This document shows positions 1 through 11,814 of a stretch of 64,000 nt of DNA, piece after piece. The stretch's first letter is position 1; every line of letters starts with the position of its first letter. Origin of the DNA: Toxoplasma gondii ME49 (Eukaryota; Apicomplexa; Conoidasida; Eucoccidiorida; Sarcocystidae); contig NC_031476.1 in assembly GCF_000006565.2 (NCBI RefSeq), positions 4,649,900 to 4,713,899 on the forward strand. Reading direction: 5' to 3'. A model generated the notes under the pieces. That model was not told the DNA's origin. It saw nothing but the letters and a program-made list of their open reading frames with translations, and made no database searches. The position numbers were made by a program, and so were the translations under genes.

Positions 1-75
1 AATTTTCCAGCTTACTATGCCGGGAGACGTGCATTTGTACGTTCACACAATTGTAGCCAGCAAAGCTCAGTATAC

Positions 76-2193
76 ATGGACAGGCCGGCAGATGGTTGCT
101 GTAGACTTAGTGGCGGACCGGCTGCGGAGATTGATATGTGCTCTGCCCCCGTCGGGCCCTCCAACAGCTACGAAACTCATCTCTGCACCTCAGAGTTGGT
201 ACAAGGGCATGTTGGTATTCGCGATATTGATCCACGTTTGGATGCAGTTCTGTCGTCTCTGGGTGGTATTTTCTTTGAAGGTAAGGATGTCCTGGACATA
301 GGGTGTAATGCGGGGTGCCTTTGCTTAGCCACTGCGGGGTTGCTGCACGCGAGGAGTGTCACGGGTGTGGATATCGATGAGGACTTAGTTGCACTGGCGA
401 ACTCCGCGCTTGAAGAACTACGTACATTGGCTCTGCGCCGCCATACAGTTCTGTCATCGTTGACATGTCAAAAAACTGTAAAGTCCAGTGTTGACCACGA
501 AAGTCCCGAAACTTCCGGGAGTTGTGTTTCAGCTTCGTCGCCGTATCCAGGCAGCGAAACGAAGCGCACTGACCTGGACACGGGAAACTGCATCATTTCA
601 GGGTCTCCAGCGAAGGCCACTAGGAATCTGGTGATGACCTCAGCGGTTGGGGAGCGTCTGCCTACAATTCCAGATCTTGACAGGGGGTGTAAGGACGATA
701 AGGGGCTCTCCGGTGCTCCATATGGTATTAGCGAACATCCAGAAAACCCTGAGAACAATTCTTTGAAACAATCAGGAGGGGTATCAAAGCGAAGTCCGGG
801 ATCGCATTTTTCACAGGTGTTCGGGCGTCTACTGTGGAACGCCCTGGTGACAGAGGCAACTACTGGAGAGGTGAGAGAGCCTGGTTTGGAAAGCACAAGA
901 CTATCTAAAACCGAGAGGCGAACGAAAGAGGTATGTGATGGCCACGTTCCCTCGAATGTACAGAGTGGCTTCACGGGTATGGCCACGAGTACTGGCATTT
1001 CGACCCGTGCCACCGATTCTACTGAACGAGAGGCAGCTTTCCCATTCAATGTCTCTTTTCACTCAACTGATATCGTCGGTGGCCTGGCCTCACAGACCTC
1101 CTCTGCGATAGTACAGAACGAAAGGGAGCATCCGTCGCCTCTTGGCTCTGAGGAGTGTTACTGCGAACTTCTAGGGACTGTCAGTCGCGCAGTCGGGTCA
1201 CTGCCGAAGGGGGCATTGCTGAGTCCTGGATCCTTTGATATAGTAATATGCTTTTCAGTTACGAAGTGGATTCATCTTCATCATGGAGACTGTGGCATTC
1301 TGCTGCTTTTCTCGCGGCTTCACGCTCTGTTGAAGCCCGACGGAATCCTTCTTCTCGAGCCTCAGGACTGGGCTTCGTATCGTCGCGCAAGACGGCTATC
1401 TTCCGACTTCAAGCAGCAGCTGCACCATATTCGTTTGCCTCCGAAGACGTTTACTTCCATTCTTACCGCAAACAGTGGCAGCAGAAAATCGCAGTGCTCG
1501 TCTTGTGTGATCTGTGACGCGTGGTCCAACGATGCCAAGACAGCGGCTTCAACGGAGTTGTCTGCGGTGACAGACAAGCAATGTGAACAATATGAGCCGA
1601 AGTCTGAGACAGCAGAGAACGGTTGCCAGTGTGCCTGTCGCATCGTATCTTCTCTGATTCCACCGTGTGATGGATCATCGCAAGGTTTGTCGGCTAAAAA
1701 ACCTGTCCAGCCGTTTGCTCTCATGTGTTCATTAAACCCGTGGACCAATGACGTCCGAATCAGCAAACACCAGCAAAGTGGTGCTTACGGGGGGACGATG
1801 TGGGATGAGTCGCGAGCTGCCGCGGACGGAAGAGCGGCGCCCCGTCCCCATCAGTTGTCAGTGGATGAAGTATGCAAACATGGTAATGTTACTGCCAGAA
1901 AGAGCGACGAGGGGTATTTGGATGGTGTCTTCGATGATGATCAACGGTGTTCACAGGCGCCTGCTAATCACGTTTTCCAGAAAGGTTCAGAGGTCGTGAA
2001 ATCTGCTGAACCCAAAATATCAGACGCGAAAGCTGTACGCGAACCCAAGGGTAGACTTTCAGATAGGCGTATCCTTGTGTTACGGAAGAGCAGCAGTTGT
2101 TTCTCCGTGTGCTGCTGCACCTTGAAAATGTTGACCAGCCGTGCTGTGGGACGTTGCGGACCCAAACCAATCAATTCACAAAGCCAATCTTGA
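76..2193 (+). CDS. Bin3/MEPCE-type SAM-dependent RNA methyltransferase
   Basis: An open frame of 705 codons. Residues about 70-120 carry SAM motif I (DVLDIGCNAG) followed by TGVDIDEDLV, the acidic SAM-ribose loop. Residues about 390-460 carry the Bin3 signature: FDIVICFSVTKWIHLHHGD, then LLKPDGILLLEPQDW and a segment ending RLPPKTF. Family knowledge: Bin3/MEPCE enzymes methylate the 5' gamma-phosphate of 7SK or U6 snRNA, so the likely substrate is a small nuclear RNA. About 270 residues of Ser/Thr/Glu-rich sequence separate motif I from the catalytic half, and about 230 low-complexity residues follow it; both are typical coccidian padding. The start is uncertain. The conserved core opens near GIRDIDPRLD, and CTCAG at about 195-199 could be an acceptor, so upstream exons outside the window are possible. 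Family call firm, ends less so. Confidence 0.8.
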   Translation: MDRPADGCCRLSGGPAAEIDMCSAPVGPSNSYETHLCTSELVQGHVGIRDIDPRLDAVLSSLGGIFFEGKDVLDIGCNAGCLCLATAGLLHARSVTGVDIDEDLVALANSALEELRTLALRRHTVLSSLTCQKTVKSSVDHESPETSGSCVSASSPYPGSETKRTDLDTGNCIISGSPAKATRNLVMTSAVGERLPTIPDLDRGCKDDKGLSGAPYGISEHPENPENNSLKQSGGVSKRSPGSHFSQVFGRLLWNALVTEATTGEVREPGLESTRLSKTERRTKEVCDGHVPSNVQSGFTGMATSTGISTRATDSTEREAAFPFNVSFHSTDIVGGLASQTSSAIVQNEREHPSPLGSEECYCELLGTVSRAVGSLPKGALLSPGSFDIVICFSVTKWIHLHHGDCGILLLFSRLHALLKPDGILLLEPQDWASYRRARRLSSDFKQQLHHIRLPPKTFTSILTANSGSRKSQCSSCVICDAWSNDAKTAASTELSAVTDKQCEQYEPKSETAENGCQCACRIVSSLIPPCDGSSQGLSAKKPVQPFALMCSLNPWTNDVRISKHQQSGAYGGTMWDESRAAADGRAAPRPHQLSVDEVCKHGNVTARKSDEGYLDGVFDDDQRCSQAPANHVFQKGSEVVKSAEPKISDAKAVREPKGRLSDRRILVLRKSSSCFSVCCCTLKMLTSRAVGRCGPKPINSQSQS

Positions 2194-4659
2194 CTGTGCC
2201 GTCGTTCCCGAGGACGAAAACAGTTTAAGGGTTATGGTAATACCGGTTTGGACGCGGTGATTGTTTCTTGAAAAATCGTAGCTATACATTTTTCAATATG
2301 AGCGCATCAAAGCCTGTTTGTTTCCCAGCATTCGTGATAAACGTGAGCTGATACGGAAACAGTCCTAATGTTGCCATGTAGCGGGTCGAGTTTGCTTTTC
2401 CTCGAGACGTCGCCTCTGCTCGGCTGCCTGCTAACCCAATCTTTGCTGCTACTTCGCCCTCCCAGCGACCTTGTCAAATCTTTGCGCGTAGTTAGCTCAC
2501 TGAGTACTGAGAGAGGGGCGCTACGATTGGAGAACGTTCAGTGTATATGTGAGTCTATTCCGGGCGCGCCTGGTACTTTATCGGTGTGCTCACATCTAGT
2601 AGTCTCATAATTTTTGTATCTGTGTTGCAGAAAGCGCTGGAGTTCGTGGGTGTTTTTTCGTGGCTTCTTCTCTGCAAACAGCAGGCAACGCCTTTGTGGC
2701 GTTTGCCTGACAAGGCAGTCATGAGCCTACATGGCTGCCGACCAGGAAGCTCGCCGCACGCAAGGATGCGGTGACACGGACATAGGTTTCGACCACCACA
2801 GTTTACAGCGTGCCAGCGAACGGGTTCACTAAACAACACTTCACTTGCTGGAAGCTGCGGAGTCATTAGGATAAAGATAGGCTGACGGGCCCACAAGCAG
2901 GCTGCAATACAGACAAGCCTGTGGCGCGTCTGTCTGGGAACCTCAGTCAGAGCCAAACCCGAGAAAAAAAGCGACAGCGCAGTGCCGGACTCTGTTCACA
3001 GAGTTACACTCAATGAATTTCTGCGAAAACGCGAATGCCCAGGTGGCTCCACTGTTGCTCAGATCAAAGGAGTCCAGGAAAGACGCAACAAAATCAGAAG
3101 TCGCGCTAGTTCTTCATCAAATGAATTCCGCCCCCCCTCCCTACAAAAACTGTACTGGTACAAATAAGCTACCATATGCTCCGCGACTCACTGTCGTTAA
3201 CAGTCTTAAAGCCATAGCCAGACAGCTTACTATGCCAACATAGAACATGTAGATTTTCACGTGAAACGAGTTCATGACATGGGTGTCTAAATTTAAGTCT
3301 CTATTTTGCGCTGGCCTCTCTTCCTCTCGCCCTAGGACAGGAGGTGTTCAGGCTGTTCCTCTCTTTTTAGATCCCGCACTACTACCGTAGCCCCAAAACA
3401 ACCACGCGCAGTTCCGCGTGACTCCAGGCCACTGAAACTAAGATGTTCGTCGGATTACAAGGTATAGCTTCACTCTCGGGGGCTCACATTTCGGCAAATG
3501 TCACTTTTCTGACCTCAGGTACCCAACCTTTTATATTTCTCCTCTTATAATAGTAGTTCCGGTTCTCTGTTTGATGACCAGATGCAGATTGGACCATGAA
3601 ACCCACATGATGTATCGAGCCATGTACATGTTCGATGTGGTCGCGTGAACAGTGCGCCCTTTGACCAGGCACCACGTACATTTTTCTCATGAATGACGAC
3701 AGTGTGAGGGAAATACCATGAGAAGACAGGACAGCTTGGGGTTCTAGCAGACACACTGACTGATAAACGTCGTCACAAAACAATGAGGGGATTCATAGGG
3801 GAACACATGAACATACGAAAACTGCAGAATCTTGGCACCTAACTACGGTGCAGACGGAGGGTTGAATGTGAACTAGGAGTCATTCCTTGCAGCCGTCGGC
3901 GCCCCTCTCGTGCAGATCTATTTTTATATGGGCTACCATTCTGTGTGTTCGTTTTCACCGGGGGTCCTAGTCAAGAGACGACAATGCCCATGATTTCGGT
4001 GTTTTTTACTTAGGTTGTTTTGCTCAAATGTTCGATTCCATCCCAAACACAACAAATAATAGAAGATTCCAGAATCGAACGACGGTTTTATTATGTTCCG
4101 TACTGGCCTAGAATTTGCAAGTATACCAAATGCAGGCGGAGGTCTTGGTGCTCGTTCCCTACTTGCGTGCTGCCGTTCGTTGCATGCATGCGTAGCCCAA
4201 CCGCGTGCGTCGGCACCTGAAAGACGACTGTCAGACTGCCCAACAAAACTCCCGAAAGACCATAATTCCAGAGGTTTTAACTTTTAAGGAACTGAGGCTA
4301 CTACGTCAGTGTACACGCATCTCGTCAATGGGGATTTTCATGCGACAGCCTCTGCGCACTGACTGGGATGCATGCTCATTGTGCGGTACAGCACGGTTAT
4401 CCATTCCATTTTCTCTGCGTGCCAGCCTTTCTGACTGTCCAGAAAAACATCGGGGATTCCAGCTGCGTTTTTGAATCACTGGGGTGCTGCACACACCGCA
4501 TGGATGGGCGCCTTGGCGGCGTTTTAACGATTAACCGTCGCACCGTTTGTGTCCACTGAGATTTCCTACCTGAGGCACGATCATACAGACGTTCAGATTC
4601 TCTCCTAGCTTTAGAGACACGAGGAGTAAGTGGACTTGTAGCCTTGAATCTGGACTAAT
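2194..4659. other. Intergenic region, no supported gene
   Basis: About 2.5 kb between the methyltransferase stop and the ARGLU1-like start. The short open frames on both strands lack family motifs and consistent splice context. The right end should hold the promoter and 5' UTR of the ARGLU1-like gene. Confidence 0.6.
4181..4191. promoter_or_regulatory. TGCATGCATGC motif upstream of the ARGLU1-like gene
   Basis: TGCATGCATGC lies about 470 bases before the ARGLU1-like ATG, with a second TGCATGC near 4369. TGCATGC is a known over-represented upstream element in Toxoplasma and matches the DNA preference of some ApiAP2 factors. Its role here is inferred from position only. Confidence 0.35.
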
Positions 4660-6007
4660 ATGGAGAGAAGCCGGTCAGACAGGGACAGAGATCGGTCTCG
4701 CCCCAGGGACCGCGACCCGCGACGATCACGAGATCGGGGACGCTCACGGGATCGAGAACGCTCACGAGATCGGGGACGCTCACGGGATCGAGAACGCTCA
4801 CGAGATCGGGGACGCTCACGGGATCGAGAACGCTCACGAGATCGCGGACGGTCACAAGATCGAAGGCGGTCATGCGGAAGAGGACGATCAGGAGAGAGGC
4901 CAGTATCACGGGAAAGGGAATGCTCGAGAGGCAGAGAACGGAAGAAAATCCGAGACAGATCCAGGGACCGCGCACAGTCAACGCATGCTTCCAGACCCGA
5001 CAGGGAGAGGTCACGCGACAGAGGCAGGTCGAGCGACAGAGATAGGTCGCGTGACAGATCTAGATCTCGCGGCAGAGACAGACCTCGTGACAGAGGGCGG
5101 TCACGTGACAGAGACCATGCAAGAGAACGAAGTCATCCGGATCGACAAAAGTGAGTTCGACTTTTTTAGAATGAGTCGTGTAAGTTTACTAGAGGCTGTG
5201 TGAACGATTCGCGACAATGACGATTCGCGCCACTCTACTTCAGTCGTTTATCGCTTCTGATGCTCGTGATTCATTTCCGTGTGATCGTGGCTGTGGATTC
5301 GTGTCGCTCATGTGCACAGCCTAAGCAAGACCAGGTATGGATACAAATCAAGTCGCCGGAGCCGCTCGCCGCGCCCAAGAAGTTCCAATTCTCCGACTCC
5401 AGAACTGGCATCTCGCAATGCAGAAGGGCGTTCTGGTCGATATCGGCGAAGTCACAGTCGACCGTCCGACCCGCCAGAAAGAGCTTGGAATGGCCCCAGC
5501 AGTGCAAAGGACAAGAAAAGCGGACCAAGCCAAAAGAACATTGATAAGTTCATTGAAGATGAGGTTGCACGGGGGGTGGAAGCAGAGGTTCAAAGACGTG
5601 TCGAACAGATGATAAACTCGCCGGAGTTCCAAAAGGAGATTGATGCGCGACTTGCACAGGAGCGCGAAAGGCGAGAGAGGACAATGAAAAGCGACATCGA
5701 ACGAGAGAAATCTCGTATACTTGAAGACTTCAGAAGGAAAGAGGAAGAGGAAAAACGGTCAAAACAAAAGCTGGAAGATATCTTGGCAGAAAACGAACGG
5801 AAAGTCCGACTGGAGCAGCAGCGTCAAGCGGAGGAACAGGCGAAGGCAGACGAACTTCGCCTCATGGAGCTACAAAAACTGCAGGTTGCTAGGGAAGAAG
5901 AGAGACGAAAAAAGGCGTTGGAGGAGAAGGAGGAACCAGGATCCTCAAACCAGCCACTTCCCCGGCAGAGGCTAGCCTTCAAGATGAAAACATCTTCTCT
6001 ATTCTAA
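4660..6007 (+). CDS. ARGLU1: ARGLU1-like arginine/glutamate-rich splicing and transcription cofactor
   Basis: Two exons: 4660-5150 and about 5320-6007, with a GTGAGT donor and a GCACAG acceptor that keep phase (in-frame AGs at 5325 and 5334 are alternatives). The N-terminal half is an SR-type region of RSRDRGRSRDRE repeats. The C-terminal half is a long charged helix (DKFIEDEVARGVEAEVQRR onward) ending PRQRLAFKMK, which matches the conserved ARGLU1 tail ending in a PKLSFSLK-like motif. Human ARGLU1 is a nuclear protein linking Mediator and the splicing machinery; the same nuclear role is inferred. The model gives about 392 residues. The SR half contains an almost exact 36-bp tandem repeat (separate entry). 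Neighbours do not suggest co-regulation. Confidence 0.85.
4727..4850 (+). repeat. 36-bp coding tandem repeat (RSRDRGRSRDRE units)
   Basis: Three nearly identical 36-bp units followed by a partial copy, in frame within the SR domain. Each unit encodes twelve residues. The nucleotide near-identity, despite freedom at third positions, points to recent slippage or unequal exchange rather than selection on protein alone. Confidence 0.9.
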
Positions 6008-6879
6008 GAGTATCTTTGCGATACGGCGCCTCTAGGCCTAAAACAGAGCTACCTGGAATTTGTAGCAGTGTCCCAATCGCTGCGACAGAGCGAAAGTTTT
6101 TGTTCATATGAAACATTTTGTGATTCATGTGCTGCTGCGTTTTGTCGTTTCGCTGTGTTGCTCAGCGCGTGCAATCGATACCTTGTAGTATTGCAAGATG
6201 AATTTCTCCACACCGTTCTCGACACCTAATTTACTGCTGTGCTGATGTTTTCTGAACAACCACTTCTAAATATCTGTGTGAAACATGACGAACTATGGTC
6301 GCAATGCCGAGTCCACATCGACACGGGGGTGATTTTGAGGTTACGGTTTTGCCGGACCGGGGATGTTAACTTGTGTAGATGCTGTAGGCCCGAGGAGCGC
6401 CATGACCCGCGGTTGTGTTCTGCAGTTTGAGAGCGATCGGGGCTCTACCACACAAACGACACAAGCATTTTTTGTTTCGGTTCCTAACAGTGACAACTTC
6501 CCAGCACGCAGAGGCAGCAATGCCTTTTAGGATTAAGGGAAATTCAATAGGAAATAAAACAGGAAGCCGTGGAGGCCACGCGCCGACACCGTTCAACCTC
6601 GTTACTTGTAGGCACCAACGCCTTCAAGAGCCCCGATTTTTGCCTTGAGCACTCACAATCATGCTTGAGGTGTGAGAGTATCAATGACACTGGCACCTTC
6701 TTTTGGAGTCACACTTGAAGCATGTGGCACCTAGATGCTCGTGCTTAAGTGGGGCTGTATATACACCTCCGTGATGTCTTCACTGGCGCCGCCTGGACAA
6801 TTGGGGCACGACCTCCTTCCTTAGCTTCTGTGCGTCCTCACCATCTGCGCTGCTCATTTCAGTTACTCGACTCGATAAA
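6008..6879. other. Intergenic region, no supported gene
   Basis: About 870 bases between two plus-strand genes, holding the presumed 3' UTR of the ARGLU1-like gene and promoter of the membrane-protein gene. No conserved coding signal seen. Confidence 0.6.
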
Positions 6880-8593
6880 ATGGACGGACGCTTTGTTTTA
6901 CTACTCGTTGGTGTTGTGGCATTCGACCTGGCGCTAGCGCGGCGGGACGATGCCGGGGGCGTCCGGGTAGCGCAGTTCCATGGGGTGCTGCAACCGTTAG
7001 AACCCTATGCTGAAATTGTAACAACCAGCAGCACTCCAGCTCTCGCATTTTTGCCCCCCGCGATTCATGTATCACCGGAGGCAATTTCAGGTTTGGGCCT
7101 ACAGTACACCAACGCTGCGTATATTTACGTGTTACTGGGCATGGCTATCCCATTTAGCCTGCTTTATCTTTGGTTTGCGGTACGGATAAACTCGAAACGC
7201 ACACTGGGGTACGCTTACACATCTTACTGCAGTTTGCTGGGAATGCGAAACAGGTATCCAGCAGTCTTTGTGCAGTCTCAGCAACGTGCTCATGGATCTG
7301 CAGTTGCAAGCTGCTTTTGCCGCGGTTACGGCTGCAATATTCGTATTCTATTTATCAATTGGCCTTTTAATAAACCTGCGTTCTACGTAAGTGGCTACTG
7401 ATCAACTGCACATTTCATAGCAAAAGTCGATTTTTACAGGCCAGAGATCGGAATTTCTGTCGCCCTTCCTCTTTTCGGCGCTGCACTCGGTAAATGGGAA
7501 AGCGTGAAAGTTCTGTGTTGTCCCTCAGACGCTTGCGCCACTTCTTCAGTTCTGGGTCTTCTTTTCCCGGAGTACTTTGGTGAGTGAACTCCTGAAGAAG
7601 CTCCTCATTCATGTATAACACCGGTGGCACATGCTTTCAGGATGGTGAGGCTCTGCAACAGTTGAATGCCACGTGTCACTGGCACACACAGTTTCCTTCA
7701 ATAGGACTAACACCATTTTGGCAGCGGATGTCTTTCTCGTTGCGCTCGTCTGTAAGAGCAGTCATGCACTGTACAACCCCCCCACGCACAGTAAACACCT
7801 ACGTCCCCTAGATAACCTGACGGTACTTTTACCTGTCGGAGCCTTCCTGGCGTTCTCCATACCGTGACGTACACCCGTACAGGTTCCTATGTTCTCTGGA
7901 AGTTGCGGGATTCTCTCTTGGGTACCCGGGTTCACCGCCTCACCTCCAGAAGGCCAGCTGATTTTTTGTGAGTCGGACTTGTTGCCGAGACTGATTCGGG
8001 TGTATCGGACGGGGAGCATTCTGCTTTCAGACATTACCACCATTCTCTTTGTGGCTTGTCTTTTGTACTTGATTCAGATATATACGGGCCAAGTAGGCGT
8101 GGCAACAAATGCCCAAACGTCATTTGTAAAGAAACACTGTGCAACATCAGGAGCACAAATGCCCACCCGTTGTTAACCGAAACCTGCTGTCTTCGTTCAT
8201 CTCGGGCTTCATAGTGACAGCGTCAGCAGCGTACACCAGCGCTATCAGCGGACTGGTGGCACCGACGCCCTTGGAGGTGAGGCAATTACAGGTTCGCGTG
8301 CCGCTTGGCTAGAAAAACTCATCTGTGCTTTCAGCCCATCAGCTTCTTCGACATGCCCAGTAAACACCATTTCTTACTAATGAATATTCGAGGTTCTGTC
8401 AAGGAAAACCTCACTGACAGGCCACTTTTCGTACACCAAGGCACCAAATTACGTGTTTTTGGTGAGCTGCCACGAGCGTTATAGCATATCAGTAAAATAC
8501 ACTCTTTCCATTTAGGCCCTGTGGACAGCTCTGACGCTGGGAGGGTATGCAGTGCAGCAAGCGCGGGACAAGCAAAAGAGTTTGCTCGAATAG
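6880..8593 (+). CDS. Multi-exon polytopic membrane protein, family not recognised
   Basis: Phase-consistent exons: 6880-7179, 7265-7386, 7440-7489 (a strong alternative donor gives an end at 7579), 7725-7751, 8031-8092, 8151-8276 and 8516-8593. They yield about 254 residues. The N-terminus (MDGRFVLLLVGVVAFDLALA) looks like a signal peptide or first membrane anchor. About five hydrophobic segments follow, including YIYVLLGMAIPFSLLYLWF, an Ala/Phe-rich helix from exon 2, and one helix assembled from the 27-nt exon plus exon 5 (FLVALVYITTILFVACLLYL). The C-terminus is charged (RDKQKSLLE). There is weak resemblance to the membrane part of ribophorin II/Swp1, not enough to name it. The phase match at every junction and the helices restored across introns support a real gene. 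Secretory pathway location is inferred. Confidence 0.6.
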
Positions 8594-9040
8594 ACTAGTC
8601 AGGACGATACATTTGCTGTAACTCAACCAGGTACCCGCGTCTCACAGAAGGCCGCCAGCAATCTGTCTGTGTTAACCTTTCTCTCTCCGCCATGTTTGTG
8701 CTTGCACGGTCGATAGCGCTGAACTGTAGCTTGCCGTTATTTCATGCCACACCGAAGTTACTGCCTGCTCTCGCTGTAACGTAACAGTCGTTTTCTAATG
8801 CGGCTGCAGCCACTCGTGGATCAACTGGAGTGTCTTTCAACACACAACGACACCTTGGAGAACCATTCGCTCCAAACGTTTAAGACAATAATGAGAAGCT
8901 ACGAAATACAAATTGTCACGTGTCGGACACCACGTAACGGTTGTAACTCTGCTCGAGCAGACAACACAACGATGAATAGCAGTCGCGCTTCCTTTTTCGT
9001 TCCCGTCTGACGATTCCGGTTGCAACGGCAAATAAAACAT
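8594..9040. other. Convergent intergenic spacer (two 3' ends)
   Basis: 447 bases between the stop codons of the membrane-protein gene (+) and the dolichol kinase gene (-). It should hold both 3' UTRs. Nothing else seen. Confidence 0.6.
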
Positions 9041-11814
9041 TCACTGTATGCTTCGAAGCACCGCAGAAACGTTGTCATAAACAATAACCCCAAAAAGTGG
9101 AAGAGTCAAATTGTCAATATCTGACGTGTACGCCTGCAGCAATCGCAGATGACACACACAAACGAAACAGTCAAGACCGGCAAACAGAGAACCGTCTCCC
9201 GCCGGACTCAAAAGCAAGGAAATGAATATCGAAATTGTTCCAACTGTAACGAAGACGTTCTCACCTCAAACAGCGCACCGAGTCCTATTGCGCTAACTGC
9301 TGCTCCGAACGACGTGACTTGGTCCTGAAGAAAAGTCACAGACACAGAAATCGGATCAATCCATATTCTGCTCTAATGCATAGACATCGATCTGCCCATT
9401 GCCGACTCCCGCTTGCTGTGAAGCACACACGCGCCTTGTTTTCCTTCCAGTTTGTCGCAGCAAAACACGCACTGCTTTTTGACCGAGACCACCAGCCCGC
9501 TGGAGCTTACCGAACCAGGCTGCTGGGGACCAATCAAATGTAGTGGCTCTAAGATCACCACTGGCAAGGCGCCGATAAAGAAACCAATAAAGCCGGCAAG
9601 CGTTTTGCTGCCGCTCATCGGTAAACGTCGTTTTCCAAACAGAGCGCCGACGACAGCCGCGGAGGCGTCTCCCATACCAACTAGAGACAGCCCTAGGAGA
9701 TGCCGTGAAGAGAACGGGACGCCGCGGGTCACCGGAGTCGAAACAAACGGTAACGTAATTCCGAGAGCTAGGTATATGTGCGTCAAGAAAAGGCCATTCT
9801 GGTCACGGTCGTCTGCGAATTGATTATACAAAGATGCAAGATGCTGTGAGAAAGGCGAAGCAACATCAGCGGTCCTGACAAATTCGCAAAAGACAGTGAC
9901 CCACACGACTCCGCAAAGAACGACAACCAAAAGCTCATCAACCCGTAGCACCAGACCAACAATAACGTTTGCAGCAAAAAGAAAATGATACAACTTTCGG
10001 ACGACAATCAAATGAGGACTGCTTTGACTGAAACCATAATCGTGCTGCTTTTCAGTGTCTCTGTGAGACCAGAACGCTATAATAGATGCGACACCAACAA
10101 AAGATGAAGTTAACCAGAAGCAAAACACACCCGCGTTCACACTGTCACCAAATACGAGGGCTATTATCCACTCGAAAGGAGTATGGCGTGGCATTCGGCT
10201 GCTGTTTCGTAGAATGCCATCACTCATCTGAACAGCCGGGCTGCAACCTGCAAACAGGTACAGTCCCACTGCAGCGACGAAGCCACACAGGAGGACTGAC
10301 TTTCCCCTGGTTCCCGATGCCGCGCGGGTAGGTTGCATGCACCGCGAGGAACGAGTGGAGACAAAGGAAGCGCAGGCAAGACCAGCAGTCAGCAGTAGAA
10401 ACATGCGCGAAACGAAAACCAGCCACGCTGGCGTCTGCGACATGGCTATGGAGACACCCGCAGCCCGCGTCGAGTGAATGGATTCCAAACAGTCAGATGC
10501 AGACACAAAAACGATGACACTGATGAGCTGACTTAGGACGACACCCTCGACCAGAGTGAAGCAATGACTTCTGTTAAAATAACACGCGTGGAACACCAGC
10601 AATTGTAAGCAAATGAACAGAAAAAAACTAATTGCGACGGAGATGTAGAAAGACACAGGTATTGCATCGAGGGCAAGGGCGCCGAAAGATATCCAGCTCA
10701 GCCAGGCAACAGTGTAGATAGCGACTAGCACTGCGATGCTACGCAGCGAGAGTGAGTGCGTCCAAAGGACACGACCGAGAAGCGACCCTCCGAGCAGACC
10801 AGGGACGAGCATGACGCATGCTCGAAGCTGCAGGGACTGGTCTACGCTCAGTGCTCCGTCATAAAAGTATATGCCGCGTCTTTGCAACTCCAGGAGGCAA
10901 GTACAAATAAGGCCTGGGAAAAGAAGTGCGGCCACCACGGTTGAGCTGTCACGAATTCGCCGACTGCTTGCGGGAGAGTACCTGCGAGCGAGAGAGGCAA
11001 CTTGAGAAGAACCTGGCACATTGACAGCATTCGAACGAAACATAGTTGCCTTTACATTGGTCCTGAAATGCATAGACGTTGGTCGTTCGTCGCGCCGAGA
11101 ACGCTCTTGACGACAGCACCTCGTCTCGTCCGTGACATTGACTCCACAGGTATCTTTGGCATGCTCGGATCTCCTCGCGCAGTCTGACATCGGCGAATCA
11201 TGGAAGTGACATGCTACTTCTACCAAGCCGTACGACCCGACTCTCACTCTCCAAATAGAAAGGAACTGAGAGGAGAGCAGGGCGTTGCCGTTACATGATA
11301 TCCACGAGTATTTTCCGCAGACAGTTGAGGAGACCTTCGAGACAACTCCACTGGCCAGCAGGGTCTTTTCGCAGTCTGCAATCGCACCCTCCTCTCCCTC
11401 CTTTTGTTTCTGTGCGTTTAAAACTGTTCCCTTTCGATCCTGCTGAGACACCGAACGCTGCACGAGAGGGTTCTCTTCATTGTCAGATGATTCCCTCACG
11501 GGCTGTTGGCTGGAGCTCACACAGGACGCATGGTCGCAGTTCCTAATACACACGAAGGCAGCAGCGGTTGCAAGAACGATAAGAGGCAGGAGAGGGTTAA
11601 AGAGAGCCCGGCAGAAACCGGGGCTCAATGCAAACACGACGACGAGAAGCAGGCCATCGATACGACACGCACTCCAGAGAGAGTGGGACCATATCAATAA
11701 GTAATCAGACACAGCGACCCTCGCAAGTGGGGCCAGTAAAATGCGGTTCAGGTGTGCAAATCGAATCGAGGAAGGTCGTGTACCTGCTGCTCGAGGTGCC
11801 TCGGATCGCGTCAT
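9041..11814 (-). CDS. DOLK: Dolichol kinase (SEC59/DOLK family)
   Basis: Three exons in minus-strand order: 11814-9511, 9324-9265, 9133-9041, all phase 0, giving about 818 residues. The C-terminal third has the family hallmarks: VRKLYHFLFA, the DDRDQNGLFLTHIYLALG segment, and the nucleotide-binding stretch LVGMGDASAAVVGALFGK followed by SGSKTLAGFIG. The two small terminal exons complete the domain, the last supplying AYTSDIDNLTLPLF, the equivalent of the DOLK/Sec59 motif around IDNLVLP. Reading only the long exon would lose this. The enzyme uses CTP to phosphorylate dolichol in the ER membrane, feeding N-glycosylation and GPI-anchor synthesis. Many hydrophobic segments precede the catalytic part, interrupted by a Ser/Arg-rich insert at about residues 100-260. 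The first ATG is at 11814; no upstream alternative was found. Confidence 0.92.

Noticed and set aside
4727..4850. Regular 36-bp repeats resembling a CRISPR array
   Set aside because: Repeats are directly adjacent with no unique spacers, in frame inside an SR protein, in a eukaryotic genome.
4655..5014. A 119-codon minus-strand frame over the SR repeat
   Set aside because: It is the mirror of the 36-bp coding repeat and has only repeat-derived Val/Asp/Pro/Leu sequence.
8336..8460. A possible extra exon (PISFFDMPSK...) in the membrane-protein gene
   Set aside because: It enters in phase but leaves in a phase that would destroy the hydrophobic last exon; direct joining of 8276 to 8516 restores it.
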